64,000 nucleotides of DNA from Burkholderiales bacterium. Lineage in GTDB: Bacteria > Pseudomonadota > Gammaproteobacteria > Burkholderiales > Burkholderiaceae_C. The position numbers and the translations under genes were made by a program. Each line of letters opens with the position of its first letter. The first letter of the stretch is position 1. The notes below the pieces were generated by a model. The model worked only from the letters and a program-made list of their open reading frames with translations, was not told where the DNA came from and ran no database searches. This document shows positions 8,091 through 17,314 of the stretch, in pieces. The stretch spans positions 186,001-250,000 of the forward strand of contig JAFKGD010000005.1 in the NCBI GenBank assembly GCA_017307855.1, given 5' to 3'.

Positions 8091-8357
8091 ATGCCCCGGC
8101 CGTACCCTCCAGCCCCCTCCAAAGCGAAGGCCCAAGTCACGTTCGGTGCCGCGCTGCGCGGCTTCCGTGAAGCGCAGGGGTTGACGCAGGAGGGCCTGGC
8201 GGAGCGTGCAGGCCTTCACACCAACTACGTCAGTTCGGTGGAGCGAGGGGAGCGAAACCTGTCCTTGCACAACATTGCCCGGCTGGCGTATGCGCTGCAA
8301 ATGCCGGTGTCGGCGTTGATGGCATGCCTGGACGCGGCGCGCCCTGCGAGCCACTGA
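8091..8357 (+). CDS. XRE-family (controller-protein-like) transcriptional regulator
   Basis: An 88-residue single-domain Cro/C1-type helix-turn-helix protein. The core is TFGAALRGFREAQGLTQEGLAERAGLHTNYVSSVERGERNLSLHNIARLAYALQMPVSALM, roughly residues 17-78. Size and layout match controller (C) proteins of restriction-modification systems, and tandem ACT-N3-AGT boxes lie just upstream. No methyltransferase or restriction nuclease is adjacent, so it is either an orphan or regulates the divergent DUF1398 gene and the membrane protein 11 bases downstream. ATG at 8091 is the first start in frame after the operators, and no strong ribosome site is visible. Confidence 0.82.
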   Translation: MPRPYPPAPSKAKAQVTFGAALRGFREAQGLTQEGLAERAGLHTNYVSSVERGERNLSLHNIARLAYALQMPVSALMACLDAARPASH

Positions 8358-8368
8358 ACCGACGCACC

Positions 8369-9082
8369 ATGACCGCGCCTGAGTCGCCACAACGGCTTCG
8401 CCTGCCGATCAACGGGCTCACGCTGCTCAGTCTGGTCGCGTCGTTCTTCGGTGCGTGTGCAGTGCTTCTGCACTTTGTCGGTGACATTGCGCATCGGCAG
8501 TACCTTGGCTTCTGGGGGATAGATCGAGGGGTGTTCCAGAAGAGTGCTGACTGGCTCCTCATTAATGGCTACTACAGCGTGTTCGGACAGTTCGTCGCGC
8601 TGCTGGGTACTGCGTGGAAGAACTGGTACTGGGTTCTGACGGCGGTGCTGCTACTCGGTCTCTACTTCTTCCTTCTTTCCGCGCCTACACGCAGGATTCA
8701 GGAAGAAGACTGGTACACGAAGCTTCCTGCGCACTGGCGCCGCTTGATCAACTGCATTCTTCTCTCTGCGTGGCTGGGCACTGTGCTTCTGGCCACAGTC
8801 TTGCTCTCCACCCTGGCGATGGGTGCTGTGGGGGCGATTGGAGAACTCGCCGGAAGAACCACCGCCGAGCGCAGACAGGCTGAGTTCGCGAAGGGCTGCC
8901 AAGCCGCGAGTTCCTTCTGCATTGACGTGGTGAAGGACGATCAGATTAGGTTCACAGGCTTTCTGCTCGACAGTTCCTCGACCCACATCGCGGTCCTCGA
9001 CGCAGCCACGCGCCGCGGCCGCGTGATCGAACGCGCCGGCTTCGAGATCGCCGCGCACGCCAAGCGCCTCGAAGCACCCTGA
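8369..9082 (+). CDS. Uncharacterised membrane protein
   Basis: A 237-residue protein I do not recognise. Hydrophobic segments are visible near residues 16-38, 64-80, 86-105 and 125-150. They are followed by a mostly soluble C-terminal domain of about 85 residues containing two cysteines (KGCQAASSFCIDVVKDDQIRF) that could form a disulfide. The chosen start, ATG 8369, follows the XRE stop by 11 bases; an earlier in-frame ATG at 8324 would overlap the XRE gene. It probably forms an operon with that regulator. No domain suggests a function; a toxin-like or membrane-sensor role is speculation. Confidence 0.6.
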   Translation: MTAPESPQRLRLPINGLTLLSLVASFFGACAVLLHFVGDIAHRQYLGFWGIDRGVFQKSADWLLINGYYSVFGQFVALLGTAWKNWYWVLTAVLLLGLYFFLLSAPTRRIQEEDWYTKLPAHWRRLINCILLSAWLGTVLLATVLLSTLAMGAVGAIGELAGRTTAERRQAEFAKGCQAASSFCIDVVKDDQIRFTGFLLDSSSTHIAVLDAATRRGRVIERAGFEIAAHAKRLEAP

Positions 9083-9175
9083 GCGTCCGCGACTGAACGC
9101 CGGGCGCGCGTCGCGCGTTCCGAGTGACCCGCTCCGCACGCACAGCACATAGCAGGGCGAGGCCGGCGTCCTACT

Positions 9176-9877
9176 TCATTGCAGCCCCGGCGCAGGCGGC
9201 TGAGCCGCTACCACGTACCGCAGCACCAGCTCGATCACACTAGCGCGCCGTTTCTGCACGGCGTCGCCCGGTGCTTCTCCGGACTGGAAGATCAGCGAGA
9301 AGGTCGGCCGGTTCGACACGTAGTGAAAGCACAGCGCGCTGATCGACAGGTGGATGTCGACCGGGTCGAGCCCATCGCGGAAGACGCCCTGGCGCACGCC
9401 GCGCCGGTAGAGCTCGCGCACGGCGTGGATGACCGACTGGTTGAGTTCTCGGATGACGTCGGAGCGCGCCAGGTATTCGCCCTTGTTGATGTTCTCGGCC
9501 ATCACCAGGCGCACGAAGTCGGGGTGGCCGTGGTGGTAGTCGAAGGCGAAGCCCACCAGTTGCGCCAGCGCCTCGGCCGGAGGCAGCTCGTCCAGGTGCA
9601 GGCCTTTCTCGGCCTCGCGGATGCCGCGGTACACGTCTTCGAGCACGGCAAGGTAGAGCGCTTCCTTGCTGCCGAAGTGGTAGTAGATCATGTACTTGCG
9701 CGTCGCCGTGGCCGCGGCGATGGCATCGATGCGCGCGCCCGAGAAGCCTTTGTCGGCGAACTCGCGCGTGGCGGCGGCCAGGATGTCGGCCATGGTGCGG
9801 GCGGCATCCTTGGTGCGCCGCGGCGCCGGGGCAGATGGGGCGCCGGGCGCGCTGCCCGGCTCGTCGTCGCCCTGCAA
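9176..9877 (-). CDS. TetR-family transcriptional regulator
   Basis: A repressor-type protein of up to 233 residues. The N-terminal helix-turn-helix is clear: MADILAAATREFADKGFSGARIDAIAAATATRKYMIYYHFGSKEALYLAVL. The C-terminal ligand domain includes HHGHPDFVRLVMAENINKGEYL, a pattern typical of TetR proteins with a TetR_C_6-like domain. It lies 11 bases behind the LivK-type binding-protein gene on the same strand and is likely co-transcribed with it. The start is uncertain: TTG at 9877 gives a long Pro/Ala-rich leader, while ATG at 9793 would begin at the first HTH helix. A palindrome near 11074-11083 upstream of the partner gene is a candidate operator. Confidence 0.88.
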   Translation of the reverse strand: MQGDDEPGSAPGAPSAPAPRRTKDAARTMADILAAATREFADKGFSGARIDAIAAATATRKYMIYYHFGSKEALYLAVLEDVYRGIREAEKGLHLDELPPAEALAQLVGFAFDYHHGHPDFVRLVMAENINKGEYLARSDVIRELNQSVIHAVRELYRRGVRQGVFRDGLDPVDIHLSISALCFHYVSNRPTFSLIFQSGEAPGDAVQKRRASVIELVLRYVVAAQPPAPGLQ

Positions 9878-9888
9878 GCGCGGCCCGC

Positions 9889-11034
9889 TCAGAAGGGCTT
9901 CAGCGGCGGCAGGGTCTGCACCACCACCTGCTTGCCGTCCTTGATCTCGACGAGGTAGCTCACGCGGTCGGCGTCGCCTTTCGTGTTGAACTTCATGTCC
10001 ATCAGCAGGCCGGGGTAGTCCTTCACGTACAGCGGCATGTCCTTGACGGCGGCGGCGAAGGCGCGGCGGTCCACCTTGCCGATCTTCTCGCTGACGGCCT
10101 TGATGATGTAGGGAACCATGTAGCCCTGGATGCCGTTGTGGTCGGACTTCACCTTGTAGGCCTTCATGTACTTCTGGTCGAATTCGCGCATCTGCTGCGT
10201 GGGCGCGTCGGCCGTCAGCGGCACGTGGCCGTAGACGCCGTTGGCGGCGCCGCCGGCCAGTTCGATGGCCTTCTGGCTGACCAGCGTGGTGTCGCCCACG
10301 ATGGGCTTGCTGTAGCCCTGCTTGCGCAGTTCGCGCAGCAGGCGCGCCGATTCTTCTTCGTTGGTGTAGGCGAAGAGCACGTCGCCGTTGGACTGCTTGG
10401 CGCGGATGACGGCGCTGGAGAAGTCCAGCTGCGCCTGCTCGGTGGAGATGTCCGACACCACCTTGAGGCCGGCGGCCTGCGCGGCTTTCAGGAATTCGTC
10501 GCGGCCGCCCTTGCCGAAATCGCTGTTGATCCAGACCAGGTCCACCGTCTGGGCCTTGAGGCCTTCCTTGATGTAGCGCACCACCTTGGGCATGGTGTCG
10601 GCCTGGGTGGAGTTGGTGCGCAGCACGTAGGGGTTCTGCTGTCCGGTGATGGCGGCGGCGGCCGCACCCGTGAAGTTGGGGATCTCGGCGCGGCGCGTTT
10701 CGTTCATGCTGACCACCATGGCCGTGGAGTACGTGGGGCCGATGACGGCGAACACGTCCATGTCGACCGCGCGCACGGCCATGGCCTTGGCCACGCCGGG
10801 GTTGCTCTGGTTGTCGAGCGTGGTGAGCTCGAACTTGCGGCCGAGCACGCCGCCAGCGTCGTTGATTTCCTTGACGGCCATCTCCACGCCGTTGCGGTAG
10901 TTGGTGCCAGCCGAGGCGATGGGGCCCGAGAGCTCGAGCAGGTTGACGATCTTGATCGTCTCTTGCGCCAAGGCCGGTTGCAAGGCGAGCGCCGCCAGCA
11001 GGCCGGCGGCGGCGAACGAAAGGGTCTTCTTCAT
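9889..11034 (-). CDS. ABC transporter branched-chain amino acid-type substrate-binding protein
   Basis: A 381-residue periplasmic binding protein of the LivK type. It has a Sec signal peptide (MKKTLSFAAAGLLAALALQPALA, cleaved near residue 23). The mature start ETIKIVNLLELSGPIASAGTNYRNGVEMAVKEINDAGG is characteristic of this family. The rest shows the two-lobed fold with FAVIGPTYSTAMVVSMNE and YVLRTNSTQADTMP. No permease or ATPase genes adjoin it, so it is an orphan receptor that presumably serves a LivFGHM system elsewhere. The adjacent TetR gene suggests substrate-induced expression. The ligand could be an amino acid, amide or aromatic acid; the sequence does not decide. The ATG at 11034 follows GGAGACTCC. 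Confidence 0.9.
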   Translation of the reverse strand: MKKTLSFAAAGLLAALALQPALAQETIKIVNLLELSGPIASAGTNYRNGVEMAVKEINDAGGVLGRKFELTTLDNQSNPGVAKAMAVRAVDMDVFAVIGPTYSTAMVVSMNETRRAEIPNFTGAAAAAITGQQNPYVLRTNSTQADTMPKVVRYIKEGLKAQTVDLVWINSDFGKGGRDEFLKAAQAAGLKVVSDISTEQAQLDFSSAVIRAKQSNGDVLFAYTNEEESARLLRELRKQGYSKPIVGDTTLVSQKAIELAGGAANGVYGHVPLTADAPTQQMREFDQKYMKAYKVKSDHNGIQGYMVPYIIKAVSEKIGKVDRRAFAAAVKDMPLYVKDYPGLLMDMKFNTKGDADRVSYLVEIKDGKQVVVQTLPPLKPF

Positions 11035-11071
11035 GGAGTCTCCGTGTGAGCGAGCAGGAACGTCGGCAAAT

Positions 11072-11085
11072 TTACTGGTCAGTTG
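11072..11085. promoter_or_regulatory. Palindrome, candidate TetR operator
   Basis: ACTGGTCAGT (11074-11083) is a palindrome with 4-bp arms and a 2-base centre. It sits 39 bases upstream of the binding-protein start. On the minus strand it immediately precedes a TAAATT -10-like hexamer. TetR proteins often bind such sites over promoters. It is short, so the call is tentative. Confidence 0.35.
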
Positions 11086-11188
11086 GTATGGAAAAGATCG
11101 GGGTTAACCCGCTGGCCGCCCTGCACCGCCGTCGCGCCGTACTCGACAATCGGGACTTGCCCATCGCGCCCACAAGGATCCGCACGCC

Positions 11189-12589
11189 ATGCACGACATC
11201 ATCTGCCCGCACTGTGGCAAGGCCTTCAAGATCGACGAGGCCGGCTACGCCGACATCCTCCAGCAGGTGCGCGACCATGCCTTCGAGCAGCAGCTGCACG
11301 AGCGGCTGGCGCTGGCCGAAAAGGACAAGCAGGGCGCGGTCGAACTGGCGCGGGCCCAGGCCGCCAGCGAGTTGCAGGCGGCCGCTTCGGCGAAGGACGC
11401 GCAGATCCAGGCCCTGAAGTCGCGGCTCGAGGCCGACGAAGTGGCGCGGCGGCTGGCAGTGGCCGAGGCGCTCGGCCCGATCGAGAAAGCGCGCGAGCAG
11501 CTGGCTCGCGAACTCGAGCAGGCCCGCGCCGAGCAGCAGGCGGCCGCGCGTCTGGCCGAGGTGACACTCGCCGGCGCCGTGCAGCAGGCCGCCGCTGCCA
11601 AGGAGGCCGAGATCCGCGATCTGCGGGCGCAGATCGAGGCGAGCAGCCTCACGCACAAGCTCGCCGTGACCGAGGCGGTGAGCGTGATCGCCAAGGAGCG
11701 CGACGAGTTCAGGAACGGGCTGGAGCGCGTTGCCCTGGAAAAGGAGCTGGCCGAGCGGGCGATGAAGGACCGGTACGAGGTCCAGCTGCGCGATCGCGAA
11801 GGAGAGATCGTCCGGCTGCGCGACATGAAGGCCAAGCTGTCCACCAAGATGGTGGGCGAGACGCTGGAGCAGCACTGCGAGATCGAATTCAACCGCATCC
11901 GCGCCACGGCCTTCCCGCGCGCCTACTTCGAGAAGGACAACGACGCGCGCAGCGGCAGCAAGGGGGACTTCGTGTTCCGCGACTTCGACGAGGCGGGCAA
12001 CGAAATTGTCTCGATCATGTTCGAGATGAAGAACGAAAGCGACACCACCGCCACCCGCAAGAAGAATGACGATTTCTTCAGGGAGCTCGACAAGGACCGC
12101 ACCGAGAAAAACTGCGAATACGCCGTGCTGGTGTCGCTGCTGGAGCCCGAGAGCGAGCTCTACAACACCGGCATCGTCGACGTGTTCCACCGCCATCCCA
12201 AGCTGTACGTGATCCGGCCGCAGTTCTTTATCCCGATGATCACGCTGCTGCGCAATGCATCGACCAAGGCGATGGCCTACAAGTCGGAGCTGGCGCTGGT
12301 GAAGGCGCAGAACCTCGACATCACCCGATTCGAGACGCAGCTCGACGATTTCAAGACCGCGTTCGGACGCAACTGGCGGCTTGCCTCCGACGGTTTCGAG
12401 GAAGCGATCAAGCGCATCGACGAGGCGATCAAGGACCTGGAGAAGACGAAGGAAGCGCTGCACAAGTCGGCCAACAACCTGCGACTGGCCAACGACAAGG
12501 CCGAAGACCTGACGATCAAGAAGCTCACCCGCGGCAATCCCACGATGGCTGCGAAATTCGCGGCACTCAAGGGCTCAGACGAGGCGTAG
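11189..12589 (+). CDS. DUF2130 domain-containing coiled-coil protein with nuclease-like domain
   Basis: A 466-residue cytoplasmic protein of the DUF2130 (COG4487) family. It opens with a zinc-ribbon-like [13 protein letters not shown], followed by a long Ala/Glu/Arg coiled coil at residues 30-210. The conserved C-terminal domain includes [59 protein letters not shown] and [24 protein letters not shown]. The pattern GDFVF...FEMKNE resembles the D/E-x-K core of PD-(D/E)XK nucleases, and the overall plan recalls RmuC. The family role is not established; a DNA-processing function is inference. It is divergent from the LivK-type gene and has an AAGGA ribosome site. Its position a few kilobases from the CBASS island is suggestive but may be chance. 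Confidence 0.85.
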   Translation: MHDIICPHCGKAFKIDEAGYADILQQVRDHAFEQQLHERLALAEKDKQGAVELARAQAASELQAAASAKDAQIQALKSRLEADEVARRLAVAEALGPIEKAREQLARELEQARAEQQAAARLAEVTLAGAVQQAAAAKEAEIRDLRAQIEASSLTHKLAVTEAVSVIAKERDEFRNGLERVALEKELAERAMKDRYEVQLRDREGEIVRLRDMKAKLSTKMVGETLEQHCEIEFNRIRATAFPRAYFEKDNDARSGSKGDFVFRDFDEAGNEIVSIMFEMKNESDTTATRKKNDDFFRELDKDRTEKNCEYAVLVSLLEPESELYNTGIVDVFHRHPKLYVIRPQFFIPMITLLRNASTKAMAYKSELALVKAQNLDITRFETQLDDFKTAFGRNWRLASDGFEEAIKRIDEAIKDLEKTKEALHKSANNLRLANDKAEDLTIKKLTRGNPTMAAKFAALKGSDEA

Positions 12590-12755
12590 TGCGGCAGACC
12601 TGCTCCGCACGCGCGAGCCACTGTCCTACGCCCGCCGCGGCGGCCGGATGACTGCGCGGGAGAGGCGTTCGCGCGACGATGCGGCATGGGCCCACGGCCG
12701 GGTTTTCCGCACAGGATGCGAACCACGGCAGGCCCCTCTTTTTCAGGAGATTGCC

Positions 12756-13265
12756 GTGTCTTTGCGTCTGCTTGTCGTCATTCTGGCCCTGGGTGTGATG
12801 GGGGCGTTCACCGCCGTCAACTGGTCCACTTTCGTCGCGCCTTCCACGCTCGACCTGTTCGTTACTCAGGTCCAGGCGCCGCTGGGCATGATCATGCTCG
12901 GCGTGCTGGTGGCGGTGTCGCTCGCATTCGTGGCCTACATGTCGTTCTGGCAAGGCAACGTGCTGATGGAAATGCGCCGCATGCACAAGGAAGTCGAACG
13001 CCAGCGCTCGCTGGCCGAGCAGGAAGAGCAATCCCGCCTGCGTGAGGTGCGCGAAGACATTGCCCGGCTTCACGGCCGCATCGTTCAGGCGCAGGATGGC
13101 TTGAGCCAGGAGATCCGCGAGAACGGCGATTCGCTGGCAGCCTCGCTGGCCGTAATGGACCAGCGTCTGGTCGACGGCCGTGCGGTCGATGACGACACCA
13201 TCCCGTATGCCGCGGCGCATACGCCCGTGCGTGCTCGCACCGCCGGCCTGCCGCCACTGGTCTGA
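12756..13265 (+). CDS. LapA domain-containing membrane protein
   Basis: A 169-residue protein with the LapA (DUF1049) layout. One transmembrane helix lies at residues 3-21 (LLVVILALGVMGAFTAVNW). A short periplasmic loop NWSTFVAPSTLDLF follows, then a second helix at about 45-65 (GMIMLGVLVAVSLAFVAYM). Next comes a cytoplasmic coiled coil of about 60 residues (MRRMHKEVERQRSLAEQEEQSR) and a low-complexity tail. The start is GTG 12756, preceded by AGGAGA; the upstream in-frame codons lack homology. In other bacteria LapA/LapB organise lipopolysaccharide assembly, but this longer, coiled-coil version may act differently. It is followed by a small conserved-looking gene on the same strand. Confidence 0.78.
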   Translation: MSLRLLVVILALGVMGAFTAVNWSTFVAPSTLDLFVTQVQAPLGMIMLGVLVAVSLAFVAYMSFWQGNVLMEMRRMHKEVERQRSLAEQEEQSRLREVREDIARLHGRIVQAQDGLSQEIRENGDSLAASLAVMDQRLVDGRAVDDDTIPYAAAHTPVRARTAGLPPLV

Positions 13266-13326
13266 CACCCCCGGCCGCCCACCTGCCGTCCAACCAGGCG
13301 CTCCTATCCTCTTCATTCGCCGCACC

Positions 13327-13545
13327 ATGACGAAATCCGCACCAGCCCAGACCATCGGCCGCTACCTCGTCACGCCGCTCACCCGGCTCACGGAAACCGG
13401 GTTGTATGCGGCTTCGGTATCGATCCGGCGCGGCATGCACGACCGCATCTACCGCTTCACGCAGAGCTTCACCAGCGATGCGGCGGCCATGCAATATGCG
13501 CTGACGCAGGCGCGCAGCATGGTGCTGGCCAACCGCCTGGCCTGA
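13327..13545 (+). CDS. Small hypothetical protein
   Basis: A 72-residue basic protein (MTKSAPAQTIGRYLVTPLTRLTETGLYAASVSIRRGMHDRIYRFTQSF and so on) I do not recognise. It has no membrane segment and ends AQARSMVLANRLA. Codon choice matches neighbouring genes, the ATG at 13327 opens a frame that ends just before a hairpin, and it lies between LapA and TerC on the same strand, so I think it is real. No function can be assigned. Confidence 0.55.
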   Translation: MTKSAPAQTIGRYLVTPLTRLTETGLYAASVSIRRGMHDRIYRFTQSFTSDAAAMQYALTQARSMVLANRLA

Positions 13546-13561
13546 ACTGCCCGGCAACGCG

Positions 13562-13581
13562 GCGGCCGTGAGAGCGGCCGC
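13562..13581 (+). terminator. GC-rich hairpin, probable terminator
   Basis: GCGGCCG (13562-13568) and CGGCCGC (13575-13581) form a 7-bp stem with a TGAGAG loop, followed by TTT. It lies 16 bases after the small hypothetical gene and before TerC. The T-tract is short, so termination may be partial. Confidence 0.45.
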
Positions 13582-13640
13582 TTTGCCGTACCCCCTTCCG
13601 ATCCGCCTCTCTTCGTCAGCCATCCCACCGGGAGCCTTCG

Positions 13641-14663
13641 ATGATGACCACCGCCACGCCCACGATGTGGGGTCTGTTTGCCGCGTTCGTCGTGGTTGCG
13701 CTGATCGTCGATTTCGTGAGCTTGCGGCGCCAGGGCGCGCACGTGGTCAGCATCCGGGAGGCCGCCGTCTGGTCCCTGGTCTGGGTGGCCGTCTCCTTCG
13801 TGTTCGTGGGCTGGCTCTGGTGGTACCTGGGCGGTACCTCGGGCGATGCGCTGCGCGCCGGCCTGGCGCACGACAAGGCTCTCGAATTCGTCACCGGGTA
13901 TCTCGTCGAGAAGGCGCTGGCGGTCGACAACATCTTCGTCTTCCTCATGCTCTTCACCTACTTCGGCGTGCCGGCAGAGTTCCAGAAGCGCGTGCTGATG
14001 ATCGGCATCCTGGGTGCCCTGGTGTTGCGCGCGGTGATGATCGTGGTGGGCGCCTGGCTCATCTCCACCTTCCACTGGGTGCTGTACGTGTTCGGCGCGT
14101 TCCTCGTCTTCACGGGCGTGAAGATGTGGTGGGCGGCCGGACAAGAGCCGGACATGGCCAACAACCCGGTGCTGCGCTGGATCAACCGGCGCTTCAAGGT
14201 GTCATCCGACTACGACGGCGAGCGTTTCTTCACCCAGGTGGATGGCGTGCGCATGGCCACGCCGATGCTGGTGGTGATCATCCTCATCGGCGTGGTGGAC
14301 GTGATCTTTGCCGTCGACTCGATTCCCGCCATCTTCGCCATCACCACCGATCCGTTCATCGTGCTCACCTCGAACGTGTTCGCCATCCTCGGCCTGCGCG
14401 CGATGTACTTCCTGCTGGCCGGAGCGCACGAGCGCTTCCACCTGCTGAGCTACGGGCTGGCCATCGTGCTGGTGCTGATCGGCACCAAGATGCTGCTGAT
14501 CGACATCTACAAAATTCCGGTGGCCTGGTCGCTGGGCATGACGGTGGCGGTGCTGGCGGCGTCGATGCTGCTGTCCCTCAAACTGCCGCCGCGCGGCCAC
14601 GCGGGCACGGCTTACCCGTTCCAGGCGAAGAAGAAGCCTGCGGCCCGCGACGCCGCGCGCTGA
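13641..14663 (+). CDS. TerC-family integral membrane protein
   Basis: A 340-residue TerC/Alx-type membrane protein with about nine hydrophobic helices. Signature acidic motifs are present: LIVDFVSLRR in the first helix, EKALAVDNIFVFLMLF near residues 90-105, and DVIFAVDSIPAIFAITTDPFIVLTSNVFAILGLRAMYFLL near 230-265. The C-terminus is soluble and basic (QAKKKPAARDAAR). Family members take part in metal (manganese) homeostasis, tellurite resistance and pH response; the last pair of Asp-containing motifs probably binds metal. The ATG at 13641 follows GGGAG. Two hairpins bracket the gene, so it is probably transcribed alone. No alx-type riboswitch leader is obvious in the 95-base gap. Confidence 0.92.
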   Translation: MMTTATPTMWGLFAAFVVVALIVDFVSLRRQGAHVVSIREAAVWSLVWVAVSFVFVGWLWWYLGGTSGDALRAGLAHDKALEFVTGYLVEKALAVDNIFVFLMLFTYFGVPAEFQKRVLMIGILGALVLRAVMIVVGAWLISTFHWVLYVFGAFLVFTGVKMWWAAGQEPDMANNPVLRWINRRFKVSSDYDGERFFTQVDGVRMATPMLVVIILIGVVDVIFAVDSIPAIFAITTDPFIVLTSNVFAILGLRAMYFLLAGAHERFHLLSYGLAIVLVLIGTKMLLIDIYKIPVAWSLGMTVAVLAASMLLSLKLPPRGHAGTAYPFQAKKKPAARDAAR

Positions 14664-14668
14664 AGGCG

Positions 14669-14689
14669 CCACGCCCTCCGTGGGGTTTT
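14669..14689 (+). terminator. Probable rho-independent terminator after terC
   Basis: CCACG (14669-14673) and CGTGG (14679-14683) form a 5-bp stem with a CCCTC loop, followed by GGTTTT. It starts 6 bases after the TerC stop. The short stem makes this a moderate call. Confidence 0.5.
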
Positions 14690-14748
14690 GCACTTTGTAG
14701 GACTACCCGCACGTCGCCGCTTGCGCGGCGCGCTTATGCTCCTTCGAG

Positions 14749-17310
14749 ATGTCGATGACGATGCCTCCCGAAGAAGAAACTGCTCCCGCCCCCTCCCTGC
14801 CCCCCTCATCGGCCGCGGCCGGCGCGGCCACCACACGTGCGGCTGCTTCGGTGTTCGTCGCAGGTGGAGGCGAGATGGGGGCGCGATTGCGGGAGTTCGA
14901 CTGGCAGTCCACACCGCTCGGGCCGATTGCCGGCTGGTCGCCCGCACTCCGCATCACCGTCGAGCAGATGATGGCGTCGGCATTTCCCACCTGCCTGTTC
15001 TGGGGCCCGGACTTCATCGCGGTCTACAACGATGGCTACAAGCCCATGCTGGGGCGCAAGCCGGAGGCACTGGGCCAGCCGCTGCGCGTGACCTGGGCCG
15101 AAGCCTGGGACGGCCTGCGGCCGATCGCTGAAAAGGCGCTGGCCGGTCAGGCCACTTTCATCGAAGACCACCACCTGCTGCTCAACCGCCACGGTTCGCT
15201 GGAAGATGCGTGGTTCACCTTCAGCTACAGCCCGGTGTTCGACGAGCACGGCCACGTGGTGGGCATGATCGACACGGTGATGGAGACCACCGCCAAAGTG
15301 CTGGCGCAGCGCGAGTCGACACGCCAGCATCAGCGCCAGCGCGCCACGCTGGAGCAGATGCCCGGCTTCGTCGCGCTGCTCAGCGGGCCCGAGCACCGCT
15401 ACGAGTTCGTCAACGACGCCTACCGGGACGTCGCCGGGCACCGGGACTTCATCGGACGCACGGTGCGCGAAGCCCTGCCCGAGCTGACCGAGCAGGGCTA
15501 CTTCGAACTGCTGGACCGGGTTTACGCGACGGGCCTGCCGATGAATGCGGCGGCGCTGCCGATCCGGCTCGATCGCGAGGATGGCGAGCGCTTCATCGAT
15601 CTGCTGTTCGCGCCCACGCGCGATGCGCAGGGCGCGATCCAGGGCATCTTCGTCGGCGGCTACGACGTGACCGAACGCCTGCGCGCCGAGAACGCTTTGC
15701 GCGATGCCCAGGAGCGCCTGCACACCATGACCCAGGAGGCACTGGCCGAGCGCACGGCCGAGCGCGACACGCTGGCGCGCATCGTGGAAACCACGGACGC
15801 GCAGATCCAGGTGGTGGACGCCGACTACCGCTTCCTGGCCATCAACAGCTCCTGCGCGCGCGCCTACGCTCGCATCTTCGGCGTGAGCCCGGCCGTGGGG
15901 GACAGCCTGCTCGACTTGCTCGCCCGCCTGCCCGAAGCGGAGCGTGATGCCGCGCTCGCGCTCTGGCGCAGGGCGCTGGCGGGCGAGTCTTTCAAGCTGG
16001 TGCACGACTGGGGCGAGGGCGCATTGCGCACCGCTTTCGAGATGAACTTCGAGGTGCTGCGGGCCGCTGACGGCACGCAGACCGGCGCCTTCCTCACCGG
16101 CAACGACATCTCCGATCGCGTGCGCAGCGAAGCGGCGCTGGCCGCCACGCTGGAGGCGTTGCGCCATGCGCAGAAGATGGAAGCCGTGGGCCAGCTCACG
16201 GGCGGCATCGCACACGATTTCAACAACCTTCTGATGGCCATCGGCGGCAGCCTGCAGACGCTGCAGGTGCACCTGGACCGTGGCGTGCCGCCCGGCGCCC
16301 TGCGACGCTACGTCGAAATGGGCGAGAGCGCCGTGCAGCGCGCAGCGTCGCTCACGCACCGGCTGCTGGCGTTCTCGCGCCGGCAGACACTCGATCCGCG
16401 GCCCACCGACGTGAACGCGCTGGTGCACGGCATGCACGAGCTGATCCTGCGCAGCGTCGGCCCCGATGTGCAGTTGTGCATCGACGCCGCACCGGGCGCC
16501 TGGCCCACCCGCATCGATGCGCCGCAGCTGGAGAACGCGCTGCTCAACCTGTGCATCAATGCGCGCGACGCCATGACGCCCGGGGGCGGCAGGCTGTCCA
16601 TCGCCACCGCCAGCATCGAGGTACGCCTGCACGAAGCGCAGCGCCTGGCGTTGCCGGAAGGCGACTACGTGCGTCTTTCGGTGGCCGACACGGGCAGCGG
16701 CATCGCCCCCGACGACATGTCGCGCATCTTCGAGCCCTTCTACACCACCAAACCTCAGGGCCAGGGCACGGGCCTCGGGCTGTCGATGGTGTATGGCTTC
16801 GTGCAACAGTCTGGCGGCCAGGTGGACGTGCTGTCGGCGCCCGGCGAGGGCACGACGATGCATCTGTATCTGCCACGCCACCACGGTGCGGCCGTGGCCG
16901 GCGCGTCGTTGCCGCCGCTTCCGCTACCCAGTGGCGGCGGGCAGACGGTGCTGCTGATCGACGACGAGGAGATGCTGCGCGTGATGCTGGCCGACGTGCT
17001 GGAAGAAGCCGGCTACCGCGTCCTCACGGCCCGGGATGGCACCGAGGGACTGCAGCGCCTGCAGGACGAGCGCCAGCGTGTCGGCCTGCTGATCACCGAC
17101 GTCGGCCTGCCGGGCGGCATGAACGGCCGTCAGGTGGCCGATGCCGCGCGCCGGCACCTGCCGGGCCTGCCCGTGCTCTTCATCACCGGCTACGCCGAGA
17201 ACGCCGCCGTGGGCAACGGCCTGATGGAGCCGGGCATGGAGGTGATGACCAAGCCCTTCCCCGTGGCCGCGCTGGCCGCACGCGTGCAGGGCATGCTGAC
17301 TGCCGGCTGA
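14749..17310 (+). CDS. Hybrid PAS sensor histidine kinase with C-terminal receiver domain
   Basis: An 853-residue cytoplasmic kinase. After a Pro/Ala-rich leader come three PAS-like modules at roughly residues 45-185 (GWSPALRITVEQMMASAFPTCLFWGPDF), 200-310 and 345-455. An HWE/HisKA-type dimerisation segment GQLTGGIAHDFNNLL carries the phosphorylated His489. The ATPase domain spans about 560-705 with N box NALLNLCINARDAM, G1 box DTGSGI and G2 box GTGLGLSMVYGF. The receiver domain (725-850) has LLIDDEE and phospho-acceptor Asp784 in ITDVGLPGG. No membrane segment is visible, so it senses an intracellular cue. No separate output regulator is adjacent; its 3' end is 4 bases from the stop of the convergent 1452-residue gene. 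A bacteriophytochrome-associated kinase type is possible, but no GAF/PHY module is present. Confidence 0.9.
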   Translation: MSMTMPPEEETAPAPSLPPSSAAAGAATTRAAASVFVAGGGEMGARLREFDWQSTPLGPIAGWSPALRITVEQMMASAFPTCLFWGPDFIAVYNDGYKPMLGRKPEALGQPLRVTWAEAWDGLRPIAEKALAGQATFIEDHHLLLNRHGSLEDAWFTFSYSPVFDEHGHVVGMIDTVMETTAKVLAQRESTRQHQRQRATLEQMPGFVALLSGPEHRYEFVNDAYRDVAGHRDFIGRTVREALPELTEQGYFELLDRVYATGLPMNAAALPIRLDREDGERFIDLLFAPTRDAQGAIQGIFVGGYDVTERLRAENALRDAQERLHTMTQEALAERTAERDTLARIVETTDAQIQVVDADYRFLAINSSCARAYARIFGVSPAVGDSLLDLLARLPEAERDAALALWRRALAGESFKLVHDWGEGALRTAFEMNFEVLRAADGTQTGAFLTGNDISDRVRSEAALAATLEALRHAQKMEAVGQLTGGIAHDFNNLLMAIGGSLQTLQVHLDRGVPPGALRRYVEMGESAVQRAASLTHRLLAFSRRQTLDPRPTDVNALVHGMHELILRSVGPDVQLCIDAAPGAWPTRIDAPQLENALLNLCINARDAMTPGGGRLSIATASIEVRLHEAQRLALPEGDYVRLSVADTGSGIAPDDMSRIFEPFYTTKPQGQGTGLGLSMVYGFVQQSGGQVDVLSAPGEGTTMHLYLPRHHGAAVAGASLPPLPLPSGGGQTVLLIDDEEMLRVMLADVLEEAGYRVLTARDGTEGLQRLQDERQRVGLLITDVGLPGGMNGRQVADAARRHLPGLPVLFITGYAENAAVGNGLMEPGMEVMTKPFPVAALAARVQGMLTAG

Positions 17311-17314
17311 GGTG

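Noticed and set aside
13641-14663. A manganese or alkaline-pH riboswitch before the TerC gene
   Set aside because: The upstream gap is only 95 bases and contains one hairpin that looks like the terminator of the preceding gene; no yybP-ykoY-like pattern was seen.
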